This document shows positions 19,248 through 28,655 of a stretch of DNA of 64,000 bases, piece after piece (position 1 is the first letter of the stretch; each line of letters opens with the position of its first letter). The DNA is taken from positions 124,001 through 188,000 of the forward strand of contig NZ_SCVD01000012.1 in NCBI RefSeq assembly GCF_004297125.1. The letters are read 5' to 3'. The notes beneath the pieces are model-generated. The model searched no databases. It worked only from the letters and a program-made list of their open reading frames with translations, and was not told the DNA's origin. Made by a program: the position numbers and the translations under genes. Source of the DNA: Phenylobacterium sp. (GTDB lineage Bacteria; Pseudomonadota; Alphaproteobacteria; Caulobacterales; Caulobacteraceae).

Positions 19248-20616
19248 CCAGCGGGTCGCCGCCCAGGCTTTCGTACAGCGCCACGAGGTTCTGCGCCTGG
19301 GCCAGGCGCGTCGTGGCCAGCCCCTGCCGCGCAGCGTAGAGCGTGCGCTGGGCGTCCAGGGTGTTGAGGTAGGGATCGACCCCCTCGCGATAGCGCGCCA
19401 CGGATAGCGTGTAGCTCTGGTTCGCGGCGGCCTCGAGGGCCGCCTGGGCGGCGAGCTGGTCGGCGATCGTGCCGCGGCGGGCCAGGGCGTCGGCGACGTC
19501 GCGGAACGCCGCCTGGATGGCCTTCTGGTACTGCGCCACCGCCAGGTCGCGTTCGCCCTTGGCCTGGTCCAGCCCGGCGCGGAGCGCACCGCCCGCGAGG
19601 ATCGGCAGCGAAGCGCCGGCCTGCCCCTGCCAGCTGAAGGTCCCGCCCGAGAACAGCGCACCCAACTCGGGGCTCGCGACTCCAGCCAGGGCGGTCAGGC
19701 TGATCGACGGGAAGAACGCGGCCCGCGCGGCGCCGATCTCGGCGTTCGAGGCTTTCAACTGGTGTTCGGCCTCCTCCACGTCGGGACGGCCCAACAGGAT
19801 GTGGGCGTCCAGACCGGCCGGCGTCTCGGCCAGGCTACCGTCGAGGCTCTCGATGTTCGCCGGCAGTTCGCCATCCGCCACCCGCCCGCCCACCAGCAGC
19901 TCGAGAGCGTTGCGGTCCTGAGCCACCTGGGTGGTGAGCTGCGCCTGGTCAGCGCGCGCCTGCTGAAGCACGGTCTGGGCCTGGCTGAGATCGCCGCGCG
20001 GCGCGACGCCGCCCGCCAGGCGCGCCTGGGTCAGATCAAGGGTCTTCTGGGCGCTCGCCTCCGTGTCGCCTGCGATGGCCAAAAGGCTGCGGTCGGCCGC
20101 CAGCGCCAGCCAGGCGTTGGCCACGTCGCCCACCAGCGTCAGCCGCACCATCCGCGCCCCGGCTTCGCTCGCCAGATACTGCTCCCGCGCCGCGTGGCTC
20201 AGGCTGCGCAGCCGGCCGAACAGGTCGAGCTGGAACGCCGGCAGCTCCAGGCCCGCCTGATGTGCCCTGGTCGTGTCGTCCTTGTCATGACTTTCGTCGG
20301 CCGAGGCGGTGGCGTTCAGGTGCGGCAGTTGCTCGGCGCGCTGCACCCGGTACTGGGCGCGGGCCATCTCGACATTGGCCAGGGCGGCGACCAGGTCCTG
20401 GTTGCTCGCCAGGGCGCGATCGATCAGGCCCTTGAGGCGGCCATCCCGGAACACCTCCGCATAGGTCAGGGACGGCGCGGCCTGCGCCCGCGCGGGCGCA
20501 TAGGCGGCGCCGACGGGCCAGGTCGCCGGCGCGGCCGGCGCCGGCCGCACATAGGCGGGCTCCAGCGTGCAGCCGCCCAGCGCCGCGGTGGCCAGCAGGA
20601 CCCCCAGGCGCCTCAT
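19231..20616 (-). CDS. Outer-membrane efflux lipoprotein (NodT/OprM family)
   Basis: The 461-residue protein is the outer-membrane factor of an RND pump. It starts with a lipoprotein signal (LATAALGGC, acylated C16) and contains two repeats of the TolC-type coiled-coil domain. Recognisable features are DLFGRLRSL, LLGRPDVEEAEHQL, FFPSISLTA and LYESLGGDPL at the end. It should form a trimeric channel across the outer membrane and periplasm. The ATG at 20616 overlaps the stop of the pump gene as ATGA, so it is the third gene of the efflux operon. A long in-frame extension upstream is only shadow of the pump gene. Confidence 0.92.
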   Translation of the reverse strand: MRRLGVLLATAALGGCTLEPAYVRPAPAAPATWPVGAAYAPARAQAAPSLTYAEVFRDGRLKGLIDRALASNQDLVAALANVEMARAQYRVQRAEQLPHLNATASADESHDKDDTTRAHQAGLELPAFQLDLFGRLRSLSHAAREQYLASEAGARMVRLTLVGDVANAWLALAADRSLLAIAGDTEASAQKTLDLTQARLAGGVAPRGDLSQAQTVLQQARADQAQLTTQVAQDRNALELLVGGRVADGELPANIESLDGSLAETPAGLDAHILLGRPDVEEAEHQLKASNAEIGAARAAFFPSISLTALAGVASPELGALFSGGTFSWQGQAGASLPILAGGALRAGLDQAKGERDLAVAQYQKAIQAAFRDVADALARRGTIADQLAAQAALEAAANQSYTLSVARYREGVDPYLNTLDAQRTLYAARQGLATTRLAQAQNLVALYESLGGDPLVRSAS

Positions 20617-23600
20617 GCCGCGGCCTCCCGACGGCGCCGCGGGAAGATCCGCCGGACCAGGACGAAGAACATCGGCACGAAGAAGATGGCCAGCACCGTC
20701 GCCGTCAGCATGCCGCCGATCACCGCGGTGCCGATCTCGACCCGGCTCCTCGCCCCCGCCCCGCTCGCTATCGCCAGGGGCAGGACGCCGAAGATGAAGG
20801 CGAAGCTGGTCATCAGGATCGGCCTCAGGCGCAGCCGCGCGCCCTCCAGGGCGGCTTCCAGGGCGGACCGGCCACGCCGCTCGGCCGCCTCCGCGAATTC
20901 GACGATCAGGATGGCGTTCTTGGCCGACAATCCCATGGTCGTCAGCAGGCCGACCTGGAAATAGACGTCGTTGGATAGTCCGCGCAGCGCCACCGCGACC
21001 GCCGCGCCTACCAGTCCCAGCGGGATCACCAGCAGGACCGAGAACGGGACGGACCAGCTCTCGTAGAGCGCCGCGAGGCACAGGAACACCACCAGGAGCG
21101 AGATAGCGTACAGCAGGGGCGCCTGGCCGCCCGAGAGCCGCTCCTGGTACGACAGGCCGCTCCAGGCCACCGAGACGCCCGGCAGGTGCGACACGATCTC
21201 GGTCACCCGGGCCATGGCCTGGCCGGTGCTCTTGCCCTCGGCGGCGTCGCCCTGGATCTCGTAGGCCGGGGTCCCGTTGAACCGCAGCAGGCTGGCGGGC
21301 GCCTGGGCCCAGCTCAACCGCGCGAAGGACGAGAACGGCGCCATCTCCCCGTTGGCCGAGCGGACGAACCAGGAGCCCAGGTCCTCGGGTCGGCTGCGGT
21401 ATTGCGAGTCGCCCTGGACATAGACCCGCTTCACCCGGCCCCGGTCGACGAAGTCGTCCACATAGTCGCCGCCCCAGGCGGTGCTCAGCGTCGAGTCCAC
21501 CGCCGGCTGCGACAGGCCCAGCGCGCCGATCTTCTCCTCGTCCATGTCCACGTGCAGGGTCGGGTTGTCCTCCAGGGAGTTCTGCCGCACCCCGGTCAGC
21601 ACTGGATCGTTCCGGGCCTCGTCGAGGAACTGGTCCACCCGGGCCTTGAAGTCGGCCCGGCTCAGGCCGCCGGTATTGGTCAGCTCCGCGGTGAAGCCGC
21701 TGGACTGGCCCAGGCCGCGCACCGGCGGCGGGTTGAGCGCGAAAAACTGCACGTCGCGGAGCTTCGACAGCGTGCGGCTGGCCCGGCGGGTGATCGCCTG
21801 GGCGGTGTTGGCCTGGCCGTGGCGGTCGTCCCAAGGGCGCAGCGAGATGAAGCCGCGGCCGGCGTTCTGGCCCGCGCCGGCCTGGCCCTGGCCGATCACC
21901 GTGTAGATCGCCCCGACGTTGTCCTTCTCGCGGGCCAGGAAATAGTGCTCGATCGCCTTCGCGGCGGCCAGGGTGCGGGCCATGGTGGCGCCCGGCGGCA
22001 GCGTGAACTGGAGCTGGGCCAGGCCCTGATCCTCGGACGGCAGGAAGCTGGTCGGCAGGATGAAGAACGCGCCGATCAGGACGGCCACGATTCCCGCATA
22101 GGCCACCAGGGCCAGCGACGTCCGCTGGATGACGGCCGCGACCCCCCGGCGATAGCGGTCGGCGTTGCGGTCGAACCAGCTATTGAAGCGGTCCCCGAAC
22201 CGGGCCAGCGCCCGATCTAGCCTGCTGCCATGATGCTCTTCGCCCGGCGGCTTCAGCAGGGTCGCCGCCAGCGCCGGAGTCAGGACCAGCGCCACGACCA
22301 CGGACAGCACCATCGACGAGACGATGGTGATCGAGAACTGCCGGTAGATCACGCCCACCGAACCGCCGAAGAAGGCCATCGGCAAGAACACCGCCGAGAG
22401 CACCATGGCGATGGCGATCAGCGCCGTCTGGACCTGGTCCATCGACTTGATCGTGGCCTCGCGCGCGGAAATGCCCGGCTCCTCGGCCATCACCCGTTCG
22501 ACGTTCTCGACCACCACGATGGCGTCGTCGACCAACAGGCCGATGGAGAGCACGAGGCCGAAGAGGGTCAGTACGTTGATGCTGAAGCCGGCGGCGGCCA
22601 GCATCCCGAACGTACCCAGCAGCACCACGGGTACGGCGATCGCCGGGATCAGAGTCGCCCGCCAGCGCTGCAGGAAGACGAACATCACGATGACCACCAG
22701 GACGATCGCCTCGAACAGGGTCAAGACCACCTCGCGCACCGAGACCTTGATGAAGGCCGTGCTGTCGTTCGGATAGGCGTAGCGGTAGCCCTGCGGGAAG
22801 GCGCCCGCCTGCCGCTCGATCTCCTGGCGCACCAGTTTGGCGGTCTTCAGCGCGTCGGCGCCTGGGGCGAGCTGCACGGCGATGCCGGCGCCCGGATGGC
22901 CGTCCAGCCGGCTGATGGTGGTGTAGCTCTCGCTGCCCAGCTCGACCCGGGCGACGTCGCCCAGCAGCACCTTGGAGCCGTCGGTCTGGGCCTTCACCAG
23001 GATGTTCTTGAACTGATCCACCGTCGTGAGCCGCGAGCGCGAGGTCACGGTCGCGTTCAGCATCTGGCTGTCGGGCGACGGCTGACCGCCGATCTGGCCG
23101 GCGGCGACCTGGGTGTTCTGGGCCTCGATCGCCGCGGTCACGTCGCTGGGCATCAGCTTGAAGCTGGCCAGCTTGAACGGGTCCAGCCAGATGCGCATGG
23201 CGTACTGGGCCCCGAAGACGTTGACATCGCCCACGCCCTCCAGCCGCCCGATCGGCTCCTGCAGGTGCGAGACGAGGTAGTCTGAGACGTCGGCGCTCGT
23301 GGTGCGGTCGCTGGCGTCGTAGATCGACACCACCATCAGGAAGTCGGCGTTTGACTTGGTCACCACCAGGCCCTGCTGCTGGACGGCCTGCGGCAGCCGG
23401 GGCAGCGCCTGCTGCACCTTGTTCTGCACCTGCACCTGGGCGATGTCGGGGTCGGTCCCCTTCACGAAGGTCACCGTGACGCTGACCTGGCCGGCGGCGT
23501 TCGAGTTGGACGAGAAGTAGATCAGCCCGTCGATGCCGGTGAGCTGCTGCTCGATCACCTGGGTGACGCTGGCCTCCAGCACCTCGGCCGAGGCGCCGGG

Positions 23601-23750
23601 ATAGGTGGCGCGGATGTTCACCGAGGGCGGCGCGATGTCGGGATACTGCTCGACCGACAGCGTCCACATGCCCGCCACGCCGGCCAACATGATCGCGATG
23701 GCGATGACCCAGGCGAACACCGGCCGGTCGATGAAGATGCGGGAGATCAT
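20613..23750 (-). CDS. RND efflux pump inner-membrane subunit (HAE1/AcrB family)
   Basis: The 1045-residue protein is an AcrB-type proton-driven drug exporter of the full family length. The first segment reads ISRIFIDRPVFAWVIAIAI. The proton-relay aspartates lie in SIGLLVDDAIVVVENVERVM, and the second half of the duplicated fold carries MGLSAKNAILIVEFAEA. The two large periplasmic loops lie between TM1 and TM2 and between TM7 and TM8. It exports hydrophobic or amphiphilic compounds across the envelope with the adaptor and channel genes on either side. Substrates cannot be predicted. No repressor gene lies next to the operon. Confidence 0.95.
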   Translation of the reverse strand: MISRIFIDRPVFAWVIAIAIMLAGVAGMWTLSVEQYPDIAPPSVNIRATYPGASAEVLEASVTQVIEQQLTGIDGLIYFSSNSNAAGQVSVTVTFVKGTDPDIAQVQVQNKVQQALPRLPQAVQQQGLVVTKSNADFLMVVSIYDASDRTTSADVSDYLVSHLQEPIGRLEGVGDVNVFGAQYAMRIWLDPFKLASFKLMPSDVTAAIEAQNTQVAAGQIGGQPSPDSQMLNATVTSRSRLTTVDQFKNILVKAQTDGSKVLLGDVARVELGSESYTTISRLDGHPGAGIAVQLAPGADALKTAKLVRQEIERQAGAFPQGYRYAYPNDSTAFIKVSVREVVLTLFEAIVLVVIVMFVFLQRWRATLIPAIAVPVVLLGTFGMLAAAGFSINVLTLFGLVLSIGLLVDDAIVVVENVERVMAEEPGISAREATIKSMDQVQTALIAIAMVLSAVFLPMAFFGGSVGVIYRQFSITIVSSMVLSVVVALVLTPALAATLLKPPGEEHHGSRLDRALARFGDRFNSWFDRNADRYRRGVAAVIQRTSLALVAYAGIVAVLIGAFFILPTSFLPSEDQGLAQLQFTLPPGATMARTLAAAKAIEHYFLAREKDNVGAIYTVIGQGQAGAGQNAGRGFISLRPWDDRHGQANTAQAITRRASRTLSKLRDVQFFALNPPPVRGLGQSSGFTAELTNTGGLSRADFKARVDQFLDEARNDPVLTGVRQNSLEDNPTLHVDMDEEKIGALGLSQPAVDSTLSTAWGGDYVDDFVDRGRVKRVYVQGDSQYRSRPEDLGSWFVRSANGEMAPFSSFARLSWAQAPASLLRFNGTPAYEIQGDAAEGKSTGQAMARVTEIVSHLPGVSVAWSGLSYQERLSGGQAPLLYAISLLVVFLCLAALYESWSVPFSVLLVIPLGLVGAAVAVALRGLSNDVYFQVGLLTTMGLSAKNAILIVEFAEAAERRGRSALEAALEGARLRLRPILMTSFAFIFGVLPLAIASGAGARSRVEIGTAVIGGMLTATVLAIFFVPMFFVLVRRIFPRRRREAAA

Positions 23751-23753
23751 CCG

Positions 23754-24917
23754 TCAGCGCCCGCGCCGGCTGCCGGCGCCGCCAGCGCCGGGCAGCGGCG
23801 GCGATCCGGCGGGGACGGGCCGCACGGTGTCGCCGGGCTTCAGCTTGTCCAGGCCTTCCGTGATCACCTTGTCGCCGGGGGCGAGACCCGCGGTGACCAG
23901 CCACCTGTCGCCTACCGTCTGGTTGGCGGTGACGGTGCGCAGCTCGGCCTTGTTGGCCTTGCCCACCACCATGACGGTCGCATTGCCCCGCGGGTCGCGG
24001 GAGACCCCCTGCTGCGGCGCCAGGATGGCGTTGTGGACCGTGGCCTGGGACAGCTTCGCGCGGACGAACATGCCCGGCAGCAGCAGGCCCTGCGGGTTGG
24101 GAAAGCTGGCGCGCAGGGTCACCGAGCCGGTGTCCGGGTCGACGATCGCCTCGGAGAACTGGATCCTGCCCGCATAGGGATAGGGACTGCCGTCCTCCAG
24201 GGTCAGCCCGACGCTCGCCGCCGACGGCGCCGCGCCGCCGCCGGAAAGCTCGCGCCGCAGGGCGACGGCGTCGGCGCTGGGCTGTTGGATGTCCACGTAC
24301 ATCGGGTCCAGCCGGGTGATCGTCGCCAGGGGATCGGCCTGACCCGCCGTGACCAGTGCGCCGGTCGTGGCCATGGAGCGGCCTATGCGGCCGGTGATCG
24401 GGGCGGGAACGCGGGTGAAGTCTAGGTTGATCTTCGCCGTCGCCAGCGCCGCCCTGGACTGGGCGACCTGGGCCGTAGCCTGTTTCGCGGCCGCGGCGGC
24501 GTCGGTGTAGTCCTGTTTGCTGACCGCCTCGATGTCGGCCAAGGGCTTGTAGCGGTCGGCCTTGGCCTGGGCGGCGTCCCGCGTCGCCTCGGCGTTGGCG
24601 AGGTTCGCCTGCGCCTGCTCCTCGCTCGCGCGGTAAAGGCTGGGATCGATCTCGTAGAGGGTCTGACCCTGGCGGACGATGCCGCCCTCGATGAACCGGC
24701 GGGCCCGGATCACGCCCGACACCTGCGGGCGCACCTCTGATATCTCGTAGGCCGTAGTGCGGCCGGCCAGTTCGATCTCCAGCGGGGCGTCCTGGGCCGC
24801 CATCACCACGTAGCCGGCCTCTGGCGGGCTCGGCGCAGGCTTGTCGGCCTTCGCGGCGCATCCGGACAGCAGCAGGACCAAGGCGAACGTCGGCCCGGGG
24901 TGAAGCTTGACGCCCAT
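23754..24917 (-). CDS. RND efflux membrane-fusion protein (AcrA family)
   Basis: The 387-residue periplasmic adaptor begins with a lipoprotein signal (ALVLLLSGC, acylated C20) and then shows the biotinyl-lipoyl-like and hairpin regions of AcrA. Recognisable stretches are EVRPQVSGVIRARRFIEGGIV, KADRYKPLADIEAVSKQDY, VPAPITGRIGRS and GLDKLKPGDTV. The C-terminus is arginine- and glycine-rich. It links the inner-membrane pump to the outer-membrane channel. It is the first gene of the three-gene operon; the 137-base gap upstream, behind the 3' end of lpd, must carry the promoter. Confidence 0.93.
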   Translation of the reverse strand: MGVKLHPGPTFALVLLLSGCAAKADKPAPSPPEAGYVVMAAQDAPLEIELAGRTTAYEISEVRPQVSGVIRARRFIEGGIVRQGQTLYEIDPSLYRASEEQAQANLANAEATRDAAQAKADRYKPLADIEAVSKQDYTDAAAAAKQATAQVAQSRAALATAKINLDFTRVPAPITGRIGRSMATTGALVTAGQADPLATITRLDPMYVDIQQPSADAVALRRELSGGGAAPSAASVGLTLEDGSPYPYAGRIQFSEAIVDPDTGSVTLRASFPNPQGLLLPGMFVRAKLSQATVHNAILAPQQGVSRDPRGNATVMVVGKANKAELRTVTANQTVGDRWLVTAGLAPGDKVITEGLDKLKPGDTVRPVPAGSPPLPGAGGAGSRRGR

Positions 24918-24942
24918 CAGGGATCTCGCCGTGACCGCGACC

Positions 24943-24954
24943 CCCCATCTGGGG
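24943..24954. promoter_or_regulatory. Inverted repeat upstream of the efflux operon
   Basis: CCCCA-TC-TGGGG is a perfect 5+2+5 inverted repeat about 26 bases before the efflux adaptor start, overlapping a second imperfect GGGG/CCCC repeat that ends near 24963. It could be an operator or a leader hairpin. Chance in GC-rich DNA cannot be ruled out. Confidence 0.3.
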
Positions 24955-25054
24955 CCGGTCCCCTAGGTCGTCCCCCAAGACGGCGCCGGCATGACCGCTT
25001 CTTTACATCGCTGTGAGGGTTGCTGCGGCGGCGACACGAACCCCCTGGCGTGTG

Positions 25055-26446
25055 TCAGATGTGCAGAACCATCCCGTAGGCGTCGAGCGAGGCCTCGTGC
25101 ATCGCCTCGCTCATGGTCGGGTGGGCGAAGACGGTCGCCTGGAGCTCCGCCTCGGTGGCCTCGAGCGTCATGGCGATCACGAAGCCCTGGATCATCTCGG
25201 TGACCTCGTGGCCGATCATGTGGGCGCCGATCAGGGCCCCGGTCTTGCCGTCGAAGACGGTCTTCACGAAGCCGTCCAGCTCGCCCGCGGCGATGGCCTT
25301 GCCGTTCACGCGGAACGGGAAGCGGCCGATCTTGGGCTCCAGCCCCTGCTCCTTGGCCTGGGCCTCGGTCAGGCCCACGGATGCTACCTGCGGCGTTGTG
25401 TAGGTGCAGCCGGGGATCGGCGAGGTCAGGTTCGTGGGCTTCAGGCCCGCAATGTGCTCGATGCAGTGGACGCCCTCGTGGCTCGCCTTGTGCGCCAGCC
25501 AGGGCGGGCCGGCCACGTCGCCGATGGCGTAGAGGCCGGGCACGCCAGTGGCCCCGTGGCCGTCGGTGACAACGTGCGTGCGGTCGATCTTCACGCCCAG
25601 GGCCTCCAGGCCCATGTCCTCGACGTTGCCCACGATGCCGACCGCCACGATGGCGACATCGGCGTCCAGGGTCTCGGCCTTGCCGCCGACCTCGATCTCC
25701 AGCTGCACGCCGGCCTTCAGCTTGGTCAGCTTCTTCACATTGGCCGGCACGCGGAACTTGATCCCGCGCTTCTCGAAGGCCTTGTGCGCGGCCTTGGAGA
25801 CCTCCTCGTCCTCGACGGGCAGGATCCGCGGCAGCATCTCCACAACTGTAACTTCCGATCCCAGAGCACGGTAGAAACTGGCGAATTCCATGCCGATGGC
25901 GCCGGAGCCGACCACCACCAGGGACTTGGGCGCGAACTTGGGCGTCAGCGCCTCGCGATAGGTCCAGATGCGCTCGCCGTCCGGCTCCAGGCCAATGGCG
26001 GGGATGGTGCGGGCCCGCGCGCCGGTGGCCAGGATCACGTGCTTGGCGGTCAGCTTGCGGTCGCCCACCACGACGGTCGGCGCGCCCTGCCCCTTCTCGA
26101 ACTTGGCCGATCCGACGACCACCTCGATCTTGTTCTTCTTCATCAGGAAGGTGACGCCGGAGTTCAGCTGCGCCGCCACCTTGCGCGACCGCTGCACGAC
26201 CGCCCCGAAGTCGAAGCCGCGCTTCTCCACCGACAGGCCGTAGTCCTTCAGATGGTCCAGGCTCTCGTAAACCTCGCCCGACTTCAGCAGCGCCTTGGTC
26301 GGGATGCAGCCCCAGTTCAGGCAGATGCCGCCCAACTCGGCCCGCTCCACGATGGCGGTCTTCATCCCCAGCTGCGAGGCCCGGATAGCGGTCACATAGC
26401 CGCCCGGTCCCGAACCGATCACGATGACGTCGAAAGCATCAGCCAT
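25055..26446 (-). CDS. lpdA: Dihydrolipoyl dehydrogenase (E3)
   Basis: The 463-residue flavoprotein has the FAD-binding VIVIGSGPGGYVTAIRA fold and the redox disulfide C42/C47 in GGICLNWGCIPTKALL. The NAD-binding VVVGSGAIGMEFASFY segment follows, and the C-terminal interface carries the catalytic HPTMSE motif. It reoxidises dihydrolipoamide in the pyruvate dehydrogenase complex and possibly other 2-oxoacid complexes. There is no N-terminal lipoyl domain. It ends the pdh operon and its ATG shares one base with the stop of the peroxidase gene. Confidence 0.95.
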   Translation of the reverse strand: MADAFDVIVIGSGPGGYVTAIRASQLGMKTAIVERAELGGICLNWGCIPTKALLKSGEVYESLDHLKDYGLSVEKRGFDFGAVVQRSRKVAAQLNSGVTFLMKKNKIEVVVGSAKFEKGQGAPTVVVGDRKLTAKHVILATGARARTIPAIGLEPDGERIWTYREALTPKFAPKSLVVVGSGAIGMEFASFYRALGSEVTVVEMLPRILPVEDEEVSKAAHKAFEKRGIKFRVPANVKKLTKLKAGVQLEIEVGGKAETLDADVAIVAVGIVGNVEDMGLEALGVKIDRTHVVTDGHGATGVPGLYAIGDVAGPPWLAHKASHEGVHCIEHIAGLKPTNLTSPIPGCTYTTPQVASVGLTEAQAKEQGLEPKIGRFPFRVNGKAIAAGELDGFVKTVFDGKTGALIGAHMIGHEVTEMIQGFVIAMTLEATEAELQATVFAHPTMSEAMHEASLDAYGMVLHI

Positions 26447-26925
26447 CAGAGCAAAGCCTCGATCGCGCCTTCCAGCGCCTTGGGTTCAATATTGGGGGCG
26501 TAGCGGGCAGTGACCTGGCCGTTCCGGTCCACAAGGAACTTGGTGAAGTTCCATTTGACGCCTTCGGTCCCGAGGAAGCCCTTCTTCGCCTTCTTGAGGT
26601 AGGCGAAGAGCGGATGGGCCTTGGGCCCGTTTACGTCGATCTTCCGCATCATCGGGAACTGCACATCGTAGGTCAGCGAGCAGAAGCTGGCGATCTCGTC
26701 GGCGTCGCCCGGCTCCTGCGCCCCGAACTGGTTGCAGGGGAAGCCCAGGATCACCAGGCCACGGTCGCGGAAGCGCTTGTAGAGCTTCTCCAGCCCCGCA
26801 TACTGCCCAGTGAAGCCGCACTTCGAGGCCGTGTTGACGATCAGCACCACCTTGCCCCGATAGTCCGCCAGCGGCGCGGTGCGGCCGTCGAGCGTCTCGG
26901 CGCTGAAGTCGTAGATGCTGGTCAA
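26446..26925 (-). CDS. Glutathione peroxidase-family protein
   Basis: The 159-residue protein is a thiol-dependent peroxidase of the glutathione peroxidase family. The catalytic motif VNTASKCGFTGQYAGLEKLY has cysteine C36 in place of selenocysteine, and LGFPCNQFGAQEPG and VKWNFTKFLVDRNG supply the other active-site residues (Q, W, N). Bacterial members commonly use thioredoxin rather than glutathione. It lies between pdhC and lpdA, with 9 bases to pdhC and a one-base overlap with lpdA, so it is expressed with the pyruvate dehydrogenase genes. This suggests peroxide protection of the lipoyl system, which is an inference. Confidence 0.9.
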   Translation of the reverse strand: MTSIYDFSAETLDGRTAPLADYRGKVVLIVNTASKCGFTGQYAGLEKLYKRFRDRGLVILGFPCNQFGAQEPGDADEIASFCSLTYDVQFPMMRKIDVNGPKAHPLFAYLKKAKKGFLGTEGVKWNFTKFLVDRNGQVTARYAPNIEPKALEGAIEALL

Positions 26926-26934
26926 ACCTGAGCC

Positions 26935-28254
26935 TCAGACGATCATGTTGAGCGGGTCTTCGATCAGCGGCTTGAAGGCCGCCAGCCACTTGGCGCCCGT
27001 CGCCCCGTCCACCACCCGGTGATCGCAGGTCAGGGTGACAGACATCACCGTGGCGATCTCCAGCTTGTCGCCGCGCACCACGGGCCGCTTCTCGCCGACG
27101 CCCACCGACAGGATGGCGCCCTGGGGCTCGTTGATGATCGAGGCGAAGGACTTGATCCCGAACATGCCCAGGTTGGAGACCGAGAAGGTGCCGCCCTGGA
27201 ACTCCTCGGGCTTCAGCTTCTTGTTCCGCGCCCGCTCGGCCAGATCCTTGGCCTCGGTGGCGATCTGGGCCAGGCCCTTGGTCTCCGCGCTGCGGATGAT
27301 CGGGGTGATCAGGCCGCCGGGCACCGCCACCGCCATGGCGATGTCGGCGTGGTGGTGCATGGCGATGCCATCGGGCGTGTAGGAGGCGTTGGCTTCCGGC
27401 ACGCGCATCAGGGCCACCGCGGCGGCCTTGATCACCAGGTCGTTGACGCTGACCTTTACGCCCTGCTTCTCCAGCATGGCGTTGATCTTCGCCCGGGCGG
27501 CCAGCAGTTCGTCGATTTCCAGATCGATGTTCAGCGGGAAGTGCGGCACGTCGCGGAAGCTGTCGGTCATCCGCCGCGCCACGGTCTTGCGCATGCCGTC
27601 CAGCGGGATCAGGTCGTAGCTGCCGGGTACGATGCCCATCTGTTCCAGCGTCTGGGCCTGGCGCGGCGCCGAAGCGGGAGCACCCGTGGCGGGCGCGGCG
27701 GTCGGAGCCGGTTTGCCCTGGCCGGGCTGGGCCTTGTCGATGTCCACCTTCACGATCCGCCCATGCGGGCCCGAGCCGGTCACGGCGGAGAGGTCGATCC
27801 CCTTCTGCTCGGCCAATCGCCGCGCCAGCGGCGAGGCGAAGATGCGAGCGCCGTCCGCAGCCTTGGCGGGCGCGGGCGCAGGTGCGGCCGCGGGAACCGG
27901 CGCAGGCTTCGGGGCCTCCGCCTTGGCGGGCTCAGGAGCCTGCGCCGGCGCGACCTCGGCCTTTGGCGCTGCCGCCTTGGGCGCCTCGGCCTTCGGAGCC
28001 GGCGCGGGCGTGTCGCCCTCCCCGGCCAGCCGGGCGATCGGGGTGTTGACCTTCACGCCCTCCGAGCCTTCGGCGACCAGGATCTCGTCGACGACCCCCT
28101 CGTCGACCGCCTCGACCTCCATCGTGGCCTTGTCGGTTTCGATCTCGGCGATCACGTCGCCGGACTTGACGGTGTCGCCCTTCTTCACGTGCCACTTGGC
28201 CAGCGTGCCCTCTTCCATCGTGGGCGAGAGGGCGGGCATGAGGATGTCCGTCAT
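26935..28254 (-). CDS. pdhC: Pyruvate dehydrogenase E2, dihydrolipoamide acetyltransferase
   Basis: The 439-residue E2 subunit has one N-terminal lipoyl domain (lipoylated K42 in [15 protein letters not shown]), an Ala/Pro/Lys-rich linker from about 85 to 135, a peripheral-subunit-binding domain (about 137-172, [16 protein letters not shown]) and a catalytic domain ending in the [14 protein letters not shown] active-site motif. It accepts acetyl groups from E1 and gives acetyl-CoA. It overlaps the GFA-type gene upstream by an ATGA and is followed by the peroxidase gene. The linker repeats and the lipoyl domain are nearly identical to the matching part of PdhB. Confidence 0.96.
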   Translation of the reverse strand: MTDILMPALSPTMEEGTLAKWHVKKGDTVKSGDVIAEIETDKATMEVEAVDEGVVDEILVAEGSEGVKVNTPIARLAGEGDTPAPAPKAEAPKAAAPKAEVAPAQAPEPAKAEAPKPAPVPAAAPAPAPAKAADGARIFASPLARRLAEQKGIDLSAVTGSGPHGRIVKVDIDKAQPGQGKPAPTAAPATGAPASAPRQAQTLEQMGIVPGSYDLIPLDGMRKTVARRMTDSFRDVPHFPLNIDLEIDELLAARAKINAMLEKQGVKVSVNDLVIKAAAVALMRVPEANASYTPDGIAMHHHADIAMAVAVPGGLITPIIRSAETKGLAQIATEAKDLAERARNKKLKPEEFQGGTFSVSNLGMFGIKSFASIINEPQGAILSVGVGEKRPVVRGDKLEIATVMSVTLTCDHRVVDGATGAKWLAAFKPLIEDPLNMIV

Positions 28255-28655
28255 GCGTGTTCCTTGGAGAGATGCGCGAGGGCGGCCCCGTTGGCCTCCC
28301 AGTTCTGGCCGTCGAAGGCCTCGATGACGAGTTCAAGCCCGTCCACCGTGTCCAGGCACCGGCCGTTGACGCTCCAGCCGTCCGGGTTGGACCGCGGGCG
28401 GTAGAAGCTCTTGATCCCGCATTCCGAACAGAACAGGTGCTTCGCCACCCGGGTGTTGAAGGTGTACTCGGCCAGCCGATCCGCGCCCTTGGTCAGGCGG
28501 AAGCGGCTCTCCGGCACGATCACATGGACGTAGCCGGTCTTGGCGCACATGGAGCAGTTGCAGCTCTGCGCCAGGACCTGGGCCGGCAGCGCTGCCTCGA
28601 AGCGGACCCCGCCGCAGTGGCAGCCGCCCGCGCGCCAGGCGAAGGCCTCGCTCAT
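28251..28655 (-). CDS. GFA-family zinc protein inside the pdh operon
   Basis: The 134-residue protein has the zinc sites of the GFA/CENP-V family: CHC (C12, C14), CNCSMC (C32, C34, C37) and CSEC (C76, C79), with the GIKSFYRP strand after the last pair. Family members include glutathione-dependent formaldehyde-activating enzymes, but most have no proven reaction. It is coupled by ATGA overlaps to pdhB upstream and pdhC downstream, which is not the normal pdh layout. The link might be detoxification of an aldehyde or a thiol adduct near the complex; that is speculation. Confidence 0.88.
   Translation of the reverse strand: MSEAFAWRAGGCHCGGVRFEAALPAQVLAQSCNCSMCAKTGYVHVIVPESRFRLTKGADRLAEYTFNTRVAKHLFCSECGIKSFYRPRSNPDGWSVNGRCLDTVDGLELVIEAFDGQNWEANGAALAHLSKEHA

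Noticed and set aside
20617..21834. In-frame upstream extension of the outer-membrane efflux gene to 867 codons
   Set aside because: The extension lies inside the pump gene in another frame; the ATG at 20616 gives a proper lipoprotein signal.
22180..24978. A 932-codon open frame on the minus strand across the efflux genes
   Set aside because: It is a different frame of the RND pump and adaptor genes, with Arg/Gly/Pro-rich composition and no domain pattern.
26800..26830. Selenocysteine in the peroxidase
   Set aside because: The active-site codon encodes cysteine (C36) in frame, with no in-frame TGA.
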